NCBI RefSeq assembly: GCF_021134715.1
Contig: NC_060019.1
Coordinates: 11,732,001 to 11,796,000, forward strand
Direction of reading: 5' to 3'
Length of the DNA: 64,000 nucleotides
Source: Daphnia pulex
Lineage: Eukaryota > Arthropoda > Branchiopoda > Diplostraca > Daphniidae
Below, piece by piece: positions 12,775 to 24,790 of the stretch. The notes beneath the pieces are model-generated. The model ran no database searches. It was given only the letters and a program-made list of their open reading frames with translations, and was not told the origin of the DNA. Position 1 is the first letter of the stretch, and each line of letters opens with the position of its first letter. A program made the translations under genes and the position numbers.

Positions 12775-13679
12775 TTTGAAACCAATTCTACTTAATGGTT
12801 CAAATATGAGATGAAGATTTTCTAGAAATGTAACGATGTTCTACGTCTTGGAAGCGACTGTATTTAAAATACAAACTCTATACTCGAGTACAATTGTTTA
12901 CAATGCTAACCAAAATGGCCCCGATTTTGTCAGATCTCTTAACCACCTACTGAATGGTTAAAGGCCTGGAGCTTCCTATCTCGCCCGATGTTTGATTTGA
13001 CGCACTCCCTGCCTTCTTTTTTCCAAGGTTGAATGGACGTTAGCGCGTTCTAGCGACGGTGAAGATCAACTTTTTCAAAATGTAAACATGTTTCTTATTT
13101 ATTTATACTGCTAATATATGTACATTTGCAATAAGAATTAGTTTTGATTTCCATTTTTTTATATTAAAATAGTATATAGCCGATTATTTACGGGCACCAG
13201 CATTTTGCTTGATATCTCAATCGGGAAAATTTGACCACGCCATCTCTGGAACTTTACACGCGTAATTAAGCTCTCTCGTAGAAAAGGCTCCTCGGTGATT
13301 TTCCTTATGTTTTAGACTTATAGTTATATTAATTCAAGGCTTGAATAAAAGCTCGTATAAGGAAAATTAGGCTTGCTGACAGCAAGACATTGCTATTTTG
13401 ATTTATTTTTTATGGAAAAAATCACAAACAGCCCTTCGGCCTTGTTAACGCAGGTAGCTACCGATGAATTAGGGCTGTCACTAGGTGGCTAAAATTAAGT
13501 CCACTAGACGGCGCGGGTGTCTTCTTTTGCCATTTTTTAACAGACACTGTTTGAGAACGTACGTTAGTTATTACGGGATACACTTTTTCCTGAAATTTTT
13601 CGTCAAACGAAATGGTAATTGCTACTTGTATTCTTTGAGGTTATTAAATGTAAATTTTGTGTGCGCTTAATTCACAGGT
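12775..13679. other. SYF2 upstream flank
   Basis: This stretch should contain the SYF2 leader and promoter on the minus strand. It is AT-rich with a few GC-richer patches (12,950-13,080). I see no reliable coding exon or clear core promoter element. The right part leads into the repeat unit at 13,680 without a sharp boundary. Confidence 0.35.
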
Positions 13680-14480
13680 AACATGTCCTACAATTTATAC
13701 TTGGCAATTCGGCCAATTCCATCTGATTCCGTGGCCTGAAACTGCTGTACATTTTCTCAAAATGTCGTCTCTTGCTGCATGTACCGGCTGTACTTTTAGT
13801 CACATGCTGAAATTCTTCAGAACAGTAAAAGTAATTGTGTTGATCAAATTTTTAACCATGAGGTTACACATTAGTTATTTGATGGTTTTCCTGTTAGTAA
13901 TTTACTTTTTATTTTTCTATTAACAGCCTGGTGAAGTCTGAGCTTCTTCATTGCAGTCCAATGTCCACATGGATTCATTACGACCAGCTGGCGAAAGGTG
14001 TTCCTCCTGCAGGCTTGCTACCTGTACTGGTTGTAACTTTGGTGGTTTTGTCATATGCAGAAACCCTAAAGAACAATTTAAAGTAAGTAAGTGGTAAACT
14101 TGTTTTTACAATAAGGCTCTCAATCATATGCATTTAGTCTTGAATTTTGAAAGTGAAAATGGTTTACGCAAGATAGGTTGATACAGAAAGAATATTTGTT
14201 TCACTTTAGAGTACTCTACAAAGTTCAAATGATTTTGTTTTTTTAATCTTAAATGGGTCAACTAGTTTCATGTAAATTTCTGTTTGAACAATAGCTATCA
14301 GATAATGTTGCCATAGAATATTTGGGGTAACTATTTGAAACAATGTAAGGTACTAAGGTAGCATTAGTTTTTTTTTGACACATTTCCATTGATTCAGAAG
14401 ATTCATTATATTTTGGTTATAGGTTTAGTATGTTCTCAACTTTTCATAGACTGTTCAATCCATCAAATTGGCCAAGTAAA
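13680..14480 (+). repeat. Dispersed unit, copy A
   Basis: This is a diverged direct copy of the unit found inverted at about 22,110-23,110 (copy B) and directly at about 24,150-24,790 (copy C). Shared landmarks in order: TGTACCGGCTGTAC followed by CTTCAGAAC; an AT-rich spacer; GGTGAAGTCTGAGCTTC, GGATTNATTACG/GATGCAGCCAGCTG and TTGCTACCTGTACTG; and TTTTGGTTATAGGTTTAGT. The first landmark sits in a short open frame starting MSSL, with two Cys in copy A (MSSLAACTGCTF). In copy A the second landmark is in a 40-codon frame with a hydrophobic segment (LLPVLVVTLVVLSYAE). It may be the remains of a small spliced gene or part of a mobile element; function unknown. Confidence 0.6.
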
Positions 14481-14532
14481 CAGAAGTCTATATGGATTTG
14501 GTCGTAATTTTTTTTGAAATTTTAATTATTAT

Positions 14533-14632
14533 TGCTTGGACACTGAGGACATCTGGCGGCCAGATTTGTTTTCAATTTTTGAGGGCTTAGGCTAGCCCTT
14601 TAGCCACCACCTTCTTCTTGGTTTTTCTGTTA
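14533..14632 (+). repeat. Detached outer tip of palindrome left arm
   Basis: This 100-bp piece matches the reverse complement of about 28,140-28,235, including GCTTGGACACTGAGGACATC, TGGCGGCCA, GGCTAGCCCTTTAGCC and CTTCTTCTT...CTGTTAG. On the right side that sequence is contiguous with the palindrome arm. On the left it is separated from the rest of the arm by the aminopeptidase block (about 14,633-18,787). This implies insertion of the block into the left arm, or loss of it from the right. Confidence 0.75.
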
Positions 14633-14757
14633 GTCTGTTCGTTGTCGCCTGTGGACCGTCCACCAGCGCACTTCTATACCCTCAAAGCTGACTATCTGCC
14701 CAATCACCGAATTTAATTTAAAATATTTTATTTGTGTCGATTGATTCAATTTGGAAA

Positions 14758-17700
14758 ATGCGTTTGATATTCATCCGATTTGTTTTATTCCTGCTCGCCT
14801 CCAATGTAATGAGTGACGGACACAGGATCGATCCTTTCCTCAATCCCCTCCACTACGACCTGGTCCTGTTGCCCGTGATCAGAGGCGGCAACCCGCGCTT
14901 GTGCGGCCACGTTTACATCGACGTCCAGCCGACCAGGACGACCAATTTGATCACGTTCCACACAGTCGAGCTAACCATCATCGACGTCATCGTGCGGATT
15001 GTCGGGAACGAAATGGCCGCTTTCAATCCGGCTATCGACGACTGATTTCTCCAGCTGGAGAATCTCTGCTTCTCGGTCTTTTCGTTCAAACCTCCAAGGA
15101 ATTTCAGACGATCCAGGAGGAGCCGGAGTGGCAGCAAATGAGCATCGTTCTCAAACAGGTTTTGCTCAAGGGTCACAAGTACCGGTTTGTATTTCCTGGG
15201 CAAGGTTAGAGAGGATTCCAGAGGATTTCACAGAGCCAATTACAAGAACGACGGCACTTCCTGCTGCCACCCGGAGTAAGGGAATAATTCCTTGAATTCA
15301 CTTTTGAATTTTTAACATTTTAAATTATTGGATTTTTAGTTGGTTCGGTGGAAAGCAAATGCAGGCGACCGAGGCCCGTCGAGTTCTTTCGTGCCTGGAC
15401 GAGCCGGGATTTAAAACGACATTTGACGTGGTTGTCGGTCACAGCAACGCCATGACGGCCCTGTCCAACATGCCCGAAATTTCCAGCCGTGCCATGTAAG
15501 TCCCTGGCGATCTGTCGTGCCAAAATTGACTTTTTCTCCTTATATGTATACATGGATGTTCCTATAGAACGGTGAAAAGTTGCGCGATAAAGTGTGTGTT
15601 AACTTTGATGTTACAAAAGGGCAACCACGCGCGATTGGATGTGGACGTCATTTTCACGGTCGCCGCCCATGCCCACCTATTTATTGGCCATGTTCGTGAC
15701 GGACTATGAGAGTTTGGAGACGATTTATAAGTTGGAAGGCGACCGGTCCGTCAAGTTGCGCTTCTGGGGACGGCCGGACCAGCTTCCTTATCTCAAGGAA
15801 TCCATGGCGGTCGCCGGCGACCTGCTCAACTATTTGGTGAAATACGTCCGTCAGTCGTTCACTTTACCCAAAATTGATTTCATTACCTCGCCAATTCAAC
15901 TCCATTTTGAGGCCATGGAGAACTGGGGTCTCATCCTCTTTCGGTATAATCTAATGATTTATATAAATTTTATTATAAATCTAATTAAATTTAATTTTAA
16001 ATAGGGAAATCCGACTTTATCACAACAAGGAAACTGACAGCGAGGACGACCGTTTTACTCTTAACGGCGCACGAGTTGGCGCATCAGTTTTTCGGCAACT
16101 TGGTGACAAATTGATTATAATTTATTATTTTCCAATGAAGAAATCAATTGATTTTTTTTAAATAAATGGTTACTTCCAATTGCTGGAGTGACATTTGGTT
16201 TAACGAATGCATGAATTCACTCTTCGAGATGGAACTAACCGATTATGTCTGAATAATTTTAAAAATCAAATACCATAATAATTTAAACTGGAACTACAAT
16301 TTACTGTTTAGGGCAAATGCCAAACGACACGTATCGTTGTTAAGCCGAACGCCACAAATCCATTCGATCCGCCATAAAATTCGAAGAGGAGCGAACAGAA
16401 CCGCTGACAGTCATCCGACAAGTGGAGACGGCCGAAGAAGCTGAAAAAATGTTTGATCCACTTTGCTATAGTAAAGGTAATAGGAAATTAACAGTTTTTT
16501 TTTCTGACACAAAAATACTCGAAATGTAATCTTGTCCTGTCGTAGGAAGTGGTTTATTCCTGATGTTGCTCAATTTCGTTGGACATCAAGAATTCAGAAA
16601 CGCACTCATCACTTGAATGGATCGCTAGTTAGTCACATTTAATTGATAATAATAATTATTTACGAATCACAAATTATTTAACCTCTTTTTAAATTCGTAA
16701 TTCACTTAAATGACTGGTTTTTTATTCACACAGTCAATTCCAGAGTGTCAACAGTCAAAATTTCATGGAGATTTTGAACGAGCAACTGCATCAGGACCAC
16801 GAATTTGGCCGGACGGTGAACGTCACGAAGATCATGAACTCTTGGACCCATCAGCCGAGTTAATCCGATCGTTCGTTGCTCTCTGGCCGGCAACGGGCGA
16901 ATTTGGCTGTCTCAGATGCCGTTTCCGTTACTCCGAAGCAATTCATCACAGGCCAATTTGCCTTGTGGTGGATCCCCATCGCCATGACGGATGGCAGACG
17001 GCCAGATTTCAACCAAGAAGGGACATATCCGAGAGTGTGGCTCACGCCCGAACGTCCGACTTTGGAGATTCCTTATTTCCCTCAGGTGTCGAACCGAGAC
17101 GGACCAGTAGAAGACCAAGAACCGGACACTTAGATTTTCGTCAACGGCCAATTCGCCAGCTACGGTCGAGTGTTGTACGGCAAAGCCAATTGGCGACTGA
17201 TCTACAATCAGCTGGTGCTCAATCACACCGTCATCCTGAAAGTGACTCGGGCTCAGTTGATTGACGACGCTTTCACGCTTGCCCTGGTCGGATATTTGGA
17301 CTATCAAGTGGTTGTTGAACTCATCGAGTATCTGACTTTGGTCAACGACGAGTTCGTCCAGTCTACCAGTTTATTCCACTTGAAATTGATCCAGGAACGG
17401 TCGAGACACAACGAATCGCTTTATAATCTGTTCAAAGTTCGTGAACTGACATTCACGATCCAAAGATCATAAATCACTTCATTCTTTTTCACAGGAATAC
17501 ACCAATAGGTTCAAGTTCGAGAAAACGGACCATGGAGAGCCGGGCGACCACGGCGACTGGATCCGATTTGGTGATCCGCTGGATGGAGTCGGCTGCCTGA
17601 ACTGGAGTGACGACGGTGTGTGTGTCGATCAGGTCATGCGCCTCTTTCACGCTCAAATGGACGGCTCAATCACCCCCGAAGAGAAAAAGTAACAACTTTG

Positions 17701-18418
17701 ATATGATTTAAGTTGAATTGAACCGTTTAAAATGGTCCTACGTATAATTCAGGGCAATGACGGAAAATTTGGAGCGCAATTGGTGTGCGGTGATTCGCTA
17801 CGATGGTAAGGAAGAATGGAACTGGGCGTGGCGAGCTAGTCTCTGTGACATGTGGTCGTCACAGCGAACAAAGATCTTATCGGCCATGAGTTGCAGTCAA
17901 GATCGTGATCGTTTGAAACAGCTTCTTTCGCGCGTGTTTTCGTCGACCATCGAACAGGACCCGCACGGCACGTTCGCCACCATTGAGAAGATGACGGAAA
18001 ATCACGTCGCTCGTTCCATGGTCTTCAACTTTTTGGCGACCAACTGGGAGATCCTAGGGCGACAGGAACACATTTAATTTTAGACTTTTAATACGTCGAG
18101 TTTTTTTAAAACATTTTGATTTGCGTGGACTTTTAGTTTTAGTTTTAGAAGCTCTGGCGATAATTTGAAGCTGCTGACCTCCGCCGCCAAATTTCTGAGT
18201 ACACCAGACGAATTGAAAGAGGTAAATTGTTCATTGAGTTGAGCATCTAATTGGTTTGAAATATACCAATTCCGCTTTTCTTTAAATGTGATCTCTTCAC
18301 GAAAAAGATGTCTCGGATTTTGTCCGACCTGGAAAATAAAGACAAGAAACTCAATCGCGCTTTCACGAACGGGATTCTGGAGGGTATCCGCAACAATATT
18401 CGCTGGCCTGAGAAGTAG
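14758..18418 (+). pseudogene. M1-family aminopeptidase N-like pseudogene
   Basis: Fragments in order match a membrane alanyl aminopeptidase (M1): signal-anchor-like start MRLIFIRFVLFLLASNVMSD; an N-terminal beta-domain piece (HRIDPFLNPLHYDLVLLPV); GGKQMQATEARRVLSCLDEP; a substrate-binding motif reading EAMENWG (normally GAMEN); the zinc motif HELAHQFFGN; the downstream WSDIWFNE; and a long ERAP1-C-like part (LIDDAFTLALVGYLDYQVVV, HFVARSM-type end). Zinc ligands are present, so it derives from a real enzyme. Breaks are many: a frame change after about 15,045, another near 16,060, TGA at about 16,246-16,248, TAA at 16,861-16,863, and TAG at 17,131-17,133 where the family has the Trp of a WIFVN-like motif. 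Introns are short. A polyadenylation signal (AATAAA) follows at 18,581. It sits inside an arm of the palindrome. Expression as an intact protein is unlikely. Confidence 0.85.
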
Positions 18419-18787
18419 TTGGAACATCTCTATTTGGTTATCGAATCTCGGATAATGACAGGTCGTACGACAAATTCACTCGCCAAGAATAATTCCATTC
18501 CCTAAGCAGGCTAAGCTGTTTTGCTGCTTGTCCTGATTTCTCCATCTTTTTTTTATTTTCATAGTTTTTACCGTTTGTTGAATAAATATGGAAATATTCG
18601 GAACTACTTTGCATTTTTAATTGATTATAATCGTACCATATATAAAGACTGTGTTTATGTATCTTTGAATTCGTGTAAATGTGTAATCGTGTGTTTTTAA
18701 AAAAAAATATTTTATTTGGCTGTTGATTTCATAAAATGGCAACTCTGCTTGACAGTTTCTTCGAAAGTACGTCTGCTCGCTTGTTCC

Positions 18788-21702
18788 CCAGGGCCAAAAC
18801 GTCAGAAATTTCGTTCGTTCTCCTTGATCGTTCGTGGCAGTATATCTTAGTTATAGACAAGTTGGTCATGGGATTTTATTTCTACATGTGCTAAAGATTG
18901 AAAGAAACTGAATCGGTAATTGCGAAAATGTTGTTTCTCAAGTTTTCTCTTGTTTCTCGGTTGTACCTGGGCTGTACCTGAACGTTGGTCACTTCACGCG
19001 TCAAGATTTGGATTTTTCTTCATTTAAACAGGTAAGAGCTTGTGAACCCAAAGAAAGAAATTTAATGTAACCAGTCACTGTTGGAAAAGATAACCAGTGG
19101 CATTCTACAAATTACGACTGACGGATTGTGTAAGAAAGATCATGTGAGGACAGGAAACTTCTAGCTTAGAATCCAAATCAATCACTACTTTGTCCATATC
19201 TTTTGTTTATCATTTGTCTTAAGGTGTGACAAATTGAAATTATGCTGTTGTAGATGAAGTAAATATGCAAGAAATCCTGTGATTAAAACTTGCTTCTTAT
19301 GCACTAAACACTTGGCTTCTCTGTTGTAGAATTTTCAGTTAAGTCTACATACACTAGAAATGTGGTTTAAATTAGTTAATTTTCCATTGGTTGCATTTTT
19401 GTAAAATTCGAAAAGCTTGCCAACTGTGACTACTTTGTAATATTTATGTAATATCTTCTTATAATCTTCAAACTTTGTGTCTGCGTAATAATTCCTAAAT
19501 CAGGCCCTTCTTGCGAATCGCAAGCGAAGTATTACTTAAACGTTTCTTTTTTTCTATCAACGCCTTTGACAATTTTCAGCTGTCAAATTAGTCATTTTCA
19601 GTTACTTTGCACATCATCGTAAACATTTAACGGTTGTGTGGTAATTTTTTTAGTAATAACTGACGATAACTATGATTCCACCAACAAAGCTCACTTGTTA
19701 AATTTTCGATCACTGCTTTTGTGTCTACATCCGGTTTCTAAATTCGTTAATAGTTGTGTGAATATTCGTGTGACGCCAAAAAGATTCAAATATTCGTGAT
19801 TCTCATCAAATTTAGGGTCGATTTTAAGTATCAGTTTAAAATGTCGGAAAATCGTCCTATATCCTGAATTATAGTTCAGGAAAATTTACGATTTTGACCA
19901 AATGTTGGATTTTGTTATAAGTATAGGTATAGGCATAAACCCCAAATTTTATGGAGATTACGAATTTTTGTTTAATTTGACGTCAGCTCAATGGTTGAGG
20001 CGCTTTCACGAACTTCCGGTTTACTTCCGGAAAATTTGCATGAAACTAGCAAGTGAGCTTTGTTCTATGTATAGTTCTAAGGATTGAGTGCTAAGGTTTA
20101 GCAAACAAAAAAGCACTTTTCAAGTTTTGTGAGTATCTCAGGACCAGTCCTTCAAATACTGAGTTTTGAGACGTGTCAAATAGATGGCGTGTTGTTTGTG
20201 TCAGTCATGGGCTAATGGCGGTTTGCTGTCAAAAGTTACGCTATTTTTTCTTCGAAAATAACCAAATACCAATGAATTCATAGGTAGTAAATTCGAGTGA
20301 TTTTGTTTGTAACTTGTCGGTGATGTGTTCTTTTCCTTGTATACGTTGGATAACCTTAACGTTTCTCATCATCACAGGAGGAAACGTAAAAAAGTCGTGC
20401 AGCTTAACTGTCAACTATTTTGTTCAAAATCATTGTGTTTTACTGAATGTGCCATCAAAATGATACAGGTAATAACTAACACTAGCTTTATTACAGAATT
20501 GCTGGAACATATTCTTCTCATCTTTTATTAGGATTCAACATAATTATCTGCTGTGTGTATTGGACTTGCTAGATCACCAACCCCAGCATGGAAAAATCTC
20601 TCATTCCATCATCTAGAGAACCTTATCATCTGGATAACTGATTAGTGTTTTCATGTGTAAGTTCACTTCTCATGTCACTGAACTTATTTCCTTATACAGT
20701 CTAATATGTATTTTAAGTATTGATCTCCCTCCACTCTGTCTAATGTTTCAGACAATTTCAAGTCTATACTGATAACTGTTTAATTATTCTTTTACATCAT
20801 AGACGTCAAGCACATTGAGGAAACTAATGATAAACAAGATGATTTGTTTTTCTTTATTTTTTAAATTACAGATTCTAAACTGCTGGTTTCTGAATTTGCG
20901 TGGCAGACTTTATGAAAAGTCCTGTCATTTCAAGAAAGTCAACAAGGTCCGTTGTTTGCTGACCCGTTGGCTCCTACCCTCGAATCCTCCTTATTGACTT
21001 CTTTACACAGGCCCTCCTGATTTGAGGTATTACTTTCTGTCACTACAATCTTATTTGAATATTATTGCCATCCAAACAAATGTTCATTCTGCTAACAGGG
21101 TAATCCTTCGATACTTGTCATGGACTTCATCCACTGGTGAAAACCGAAGAGAGAATGCTGTAATCCAAGACTGATAAATTTTGTTGTTAGATTCAATTAC
21201 AAGTGCATATCTGGGCTCCCTTCTTTTCTGTGGCCCCGTTTCCCTAACTAACCACTAACCAACGCCCGCCGGTGGTCACTCACCCGCTGTGAAACCAGGA
21301 GGAGGGGAGGGCTCTGGTCGAACGGGGACTTGGAAGGCACATGATCCGATGAAAACTTTTGGAGGGTCATGAGTCTAACCCGGAAGCCTAGTATGACTAC
21401 ATCTCCCCGGAAAAACTTGCCTCGTACTTCTCTCTTCTTCTCGGTCCAGATACATATCTCTGGGGGCCGTAGACATTTCCTATAACAGCATGTGCGAGTT
21501 AAAACAATGCATCCACTACCCAATGAAACAAATAGCCATGGTTTATTTTTTGTGAAAATCTCCGTCAGTTAAGTTACAAAGACGATGCAGATTTCCGCAA
21601 AACTAAACCATCGCTTTTTGTCTCATTGCCGCAGCGGTGGTGGCGGGTTGCGTTTTAACTCGTGCAGTAGTAAACCGTCTTGAACCGGACGCTCTGTTTA
21701 TT
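18788..21702 (+). repeat. Palindrome outer arm, left copy
   Basis: This 2.9-kb arm pairs with 25,217-28,137 in inverted orientation. Open frames that occur in one arm (for example 61, 68, 60 and 91 codons) recur letter for letter in the other, so these are copies rather than independent genes. Differences cluster in the outermost ~300 bp, with three small indels and scattered substitutions. The left tip contains an exon-like segment ending TTTAAACAG followed by GTAAGAGC (donor near 19,032), which is altered in the right copy. Confidence 0.9.
19683..20064. mobile_element. MITE-like element, left-arm copy
   Basis: The element is bounded by perfect 15-bp terminal inverted repeats, AACAAAGCTCACTTG at 19,683-19,697 and its reverse complement at 20,050-20,064, 382 bp in all. 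It contains a 61-codon open frame with no recognised domain, so it would be non-autonomous. No clear target-site duplication is visible. It was present before the arms were duplicated or homogenised, because the other arm carries it at the mirrored position. Confidence 0.5.
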
Positions 21703-22109
21703 AAAATTTTTGTACGTTTTAAAAAAAAATAATAAAAAACAGTTTTATGTATTACAATTTTATTTTTTACAGTCATCACATTGTTAGGGTTTAACATTGG
21801 TTTATTTGGATATGGTATAAATTTAGGGTTGGTTTGGTAGGTGTATGTTTGTGGGGTGTGAAGAATTGGAAGGTATAAGTTTGTGGGGTTTGAAGATTGG
21901 TTAGTAGGAATATGTTTAAAGGGTTAGAATTAACTGTTCTTATCCAAACTTGAAATATCACCCCCCTCCAACATCTACCACTTTCCTTTCCCAAACCCGA
22001 AAACATGTTTATTACTTGCTTACATACACATCCCCATATTTTTTTTTCCTTCTTAACATATTAACGGTAAACTACATTGACACAATTCCAATTTAATAAA
22101 ATAATAATG
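21703..22109 (+). repeat. Palindrome inner arm, left, diverged
   Basis: Homology to the reverse complement of about 24,800-25,216 continues but drops sharply from near-identity. Shared landmarks are GTAGGTGTATGTTT, TTTGTGGGGTTTG, CCAAACTTGAAATATC and AAAACATGTTTATTA. T- and G-rich runs dominate, with a short TTTGGGGTTT-like motif recurring at irregular spacing. Confidence 0.7.
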
Positions 22110-23110
22110 CAACTACGGTAACACGATAACAGCACGGCCAATTGAATTCGATGCAGAAAGATCTATCACCAGCATAGGCTGCAACAAAGCACCACAGCGG
22201 ACAGCAACGACTACGCGAACATACACGATAAGCCTGTAACCGAAATGAAATGAATTAATCTTCACCATGAATTGAAATGCTGTCTGAAAAGACAAATTAA
22301 TGACACTCTATGTGGTTTTAGTTAAACCAAATATTCTGAAAACAATATCTGATAGCTTTTGTTGAAACAAAAACTAAATGTGTGATTTAAGCTACAACAA
22401 AGAAGGAAGAGAAGCTAAGACTTTAACTGGAAGTTAATCCTGCTTTAAAAAAATCAATTACTATCTAGCAGTAAATTCCCATGCAATAATAACAAAAATG
22501 ACACAAGTATAGCTAAACTATGAAACCTCTCAGTGACAGTAAGCAAGATTTTGAATCAGCCAGACAATTAGAAAGTTGATTGAAATAATTACTTCAGTTG
22601 TTCATGTTTCTTCATTTAACGAAACAAACAAGAGTACAGGTAGCAAGAAGAACACCCTTTACCAGCTGGCTGCATCAAATCCATAAGTACATTGGGCAGC
22701 AACGACGAAGCTCAGACTTCACCAGACTGTCTATCACAAAAAAAAAACTCAATTACTATCAAGGACACAGCATCTCAAATGACAAAAAACAAAAAAATGA
22801 CAGGAAGTTAAAGTTAACTACACAATCCTTTGGAATATATGTTGCAAAGGATCCTACAGCTAGCAAGCTTTTCCAAGGTAGACAACTAAAGTTCTACAAC
22901 AGGCAAGTTAAGACATAGTCACCAACTAACTAAGTCTCACAGTTAGAAAGTTGAACATATTTACCTGATTTGTTCTGAAGTGTTTCTTACAAACCGTACA
23001 GCTGGTACGTACAGGAAAAAGAGACGACATCTTGGCAAAATGTAGGCCACATGATCAGCTGAAATTTCCAAGTAGAAATTAATAGGCTAGGTTATTACCA
23101 CACAATTAAC
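22110..23110 (-). repeat. Dispersed unit, copy B (inverted)
   Basis: This is the reverse complement of the unit described at 13,680-14,480 and the palindrome partner of copy C. Read on the minus strand it has an ATG exon starting MSSLFPVRTSCTVCKKHFRT, with a CxxC and a following Lys-Lys-His, and then a good donor (CAGGTAAAT). The rest contains stops in the corresponding frame. A 60-codon open frame at 22,113-22,295 lies over the last landmark. It is likely a decayed gene or element segment. Confidence 0.6.
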
Positions 23111-23369
23111 TAAATTCACACACAAATAATTAAGATTCGGTCACATCTAACAATCCAAAAAGGAAATAACATTTTTATGAAGAAAACTTTAGCTGTAAGG
23201 AAGGAAAATACGCCATTCCATCAATCAAATCACTGCTGCAAAAAATGGCGGCGGTCATACGTAACGAAGACTTATTGTTCCATATCAGCAGTTGTAAATG
23301 TGAATCATAGATGGCGATCAAACTTGTCTTTTAGTCTGCTAAAAAAGAGTAAAAGAAAAATCGAATAAA

Positions 23370-23689
23370 ATGTCTGCAATTGTCAACCTACGTGTTTTCC
23401 GTAATTTTCAGCAGTTTGTGTCAATTAGACCCATTTCTAATTATCCTACATCATTTCGCAAAAAAAAATAGGAATTCAGAAGGTGGATGGTAACTTTCAT
23501 ATTTTCAAACTGGCGCTTAGTAGTGGCTGCAAGGCTGCAACCGGCTTTCTGTTAAAATTTATTAGGAGATGACGAATTCCGTTCGCTGGATCTGAGTCCC
23601 AACAAGTCGTTGAATATGAGATCATAAGGACGCAAAGTATACAAGAAAGCAGCAGTTCATCCTCCACATTCCAACAAAATGCCAACTGA
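23370..23689 (+). pseudogene. Possible decayed gene with mitochondrial-type leader
   Basis: An ATG at 23,370 opens a 33-codon frame starting MSAIVNLRVFRNFQQFVSIR, Arg-rich and free of acidic residues, like a mitochondrial targeting peptide. It ends at a TAG right after a run of nine A (23,460-23,468). Shifting by one base at this run opens a second frame (GIQKVDGNFHIFKLALSSG...) interrupted by TGA at 23,570-23,572 and then open to 23,689. It lies in the unpaired centre of the palindrome. Family unknown; a chance open frame cannot be excluded. Confidence 0.25.
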
Positions 23690-24149
23690 TGAAGACTGTC
23701 CCTCAGTTTCGCCAGTTGCCAGGTCTTTCCATTCAGCTAGTGTCCTGCTGCCCTTGCATCAGGGCCGGGTTGTTCCGGGGCAACACCACCCGGTAAATTT
23801 GACAATGCACAGTTGATGAAGATCCCACACTTTCTTCACTTTAACACCACCCACTATTGAGAGACAATGCCAAGCATTGAAAAGTGAGAACCCTGCAGTA
23901 TAATAGATATTTTAATAAAGTTTTAACTATTATTTGTTTGTAGAGTTCTGCACAGAGTGCCGTAAGAGTTGGATATCAACGAAAAGATTGAAAATCATTT
24001 ACCCATCACAATCACAACTAGTGATTACCTCAATTCTTTCCCCTCATTGAGTGATGCCCGAGCCAGAATTGTAACACTCCAGGTCTGAAAAGAAGAAGAA
24101 AAAACCGCATTTGATTTCCTGTTATAATAAGTAACTCTTTTCTCCCCTC
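23690..24149. other. Unpaired centre of the palindrome
   Basis: This stretch has no partner in the other half and no recognised gene. With the candidate pseudogene to its left it forms the ~1-kb unique spacer. Confidence 0.5.
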
Positions 24150-24790
24150 ATGTAGGTGAAATTGAGCTCTTTGAAATTGGACAACCATGCCAAGGATAAA
24201 TTTCTCTCTTTTTCCTGTACCGGCTGTACGTTTTGTAAGAAACACTTCAGAACTATTTGGGTAAATATGTTCAACTTTCTAACTGTGAGACTACAAACTT
24301 AGTTAGTTGGTGACTATCTCTTAGCTTATTTGTTGTAGAATTTTCAGTTGTCTACCTTGTAACTGCTTGCTAGCTGTAGGTTCTTTTGCAACTTTTATTC
24401 TGAAGGATTGTGTTTCCATAGTTTACTTTAACTTATGTCATTTTTGGTTTTTGTAATTCAAGACATTGTTTCCTTGAAAGTTGATAGTAATTGAGTTTTT
24501 TTTTTAATAAATAGGATTAGTCGGTAAAAATATGAGCTTCTTTGTTGCTGCCCAACGTATACATGGATTTGATGCAGCCAGCTGAGGGCTTTAACTCTTG
24601 TAAATAACGTAAAGTGACATTTATTCATCTAGATTAATTCATTTCATTTTGGTTATAGGTTTAGTGTTTTATGTTCGCGTAGTTGCTGTCCGATGGGGCA
24701 CGTTGTTGAACTGTTGAAGCCTATGCTGGTGAAAGATCTTTCTACATCAAGTTCAATTGGCCGTTCCTTGGTGCTGATGTTGTGTTACCG
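24150..24790 (+). repeat. Dispersed unit, copy C
   Basis: A direct-orientation copy of the unit at 13,680-14,480 and inverted partner of copy B. It keeps CCTGTACCGGCTGTACGTTT, AAGAAACACTTCAGAAC, GATGCAGCCAGCTGAGGGC, TTTTGGTTATAGGTTTAGTG and GCCTATGCTGGTGAAAGATC. No long open frame survives. Confidence 0.6.

Noticed and set aside
19902..20531. Small open frames identical in both palindrome arms
   Set aside because: Their exact duplication reflects arm identity, not selection on protein; no domain or splice context is visible.
21248..21523. 91-codon frame present in both arms as a possible gene
   Set aside because: Composition is ordinary, but there are no recognised motifs or introns, and its duplication follows from the palindrome.
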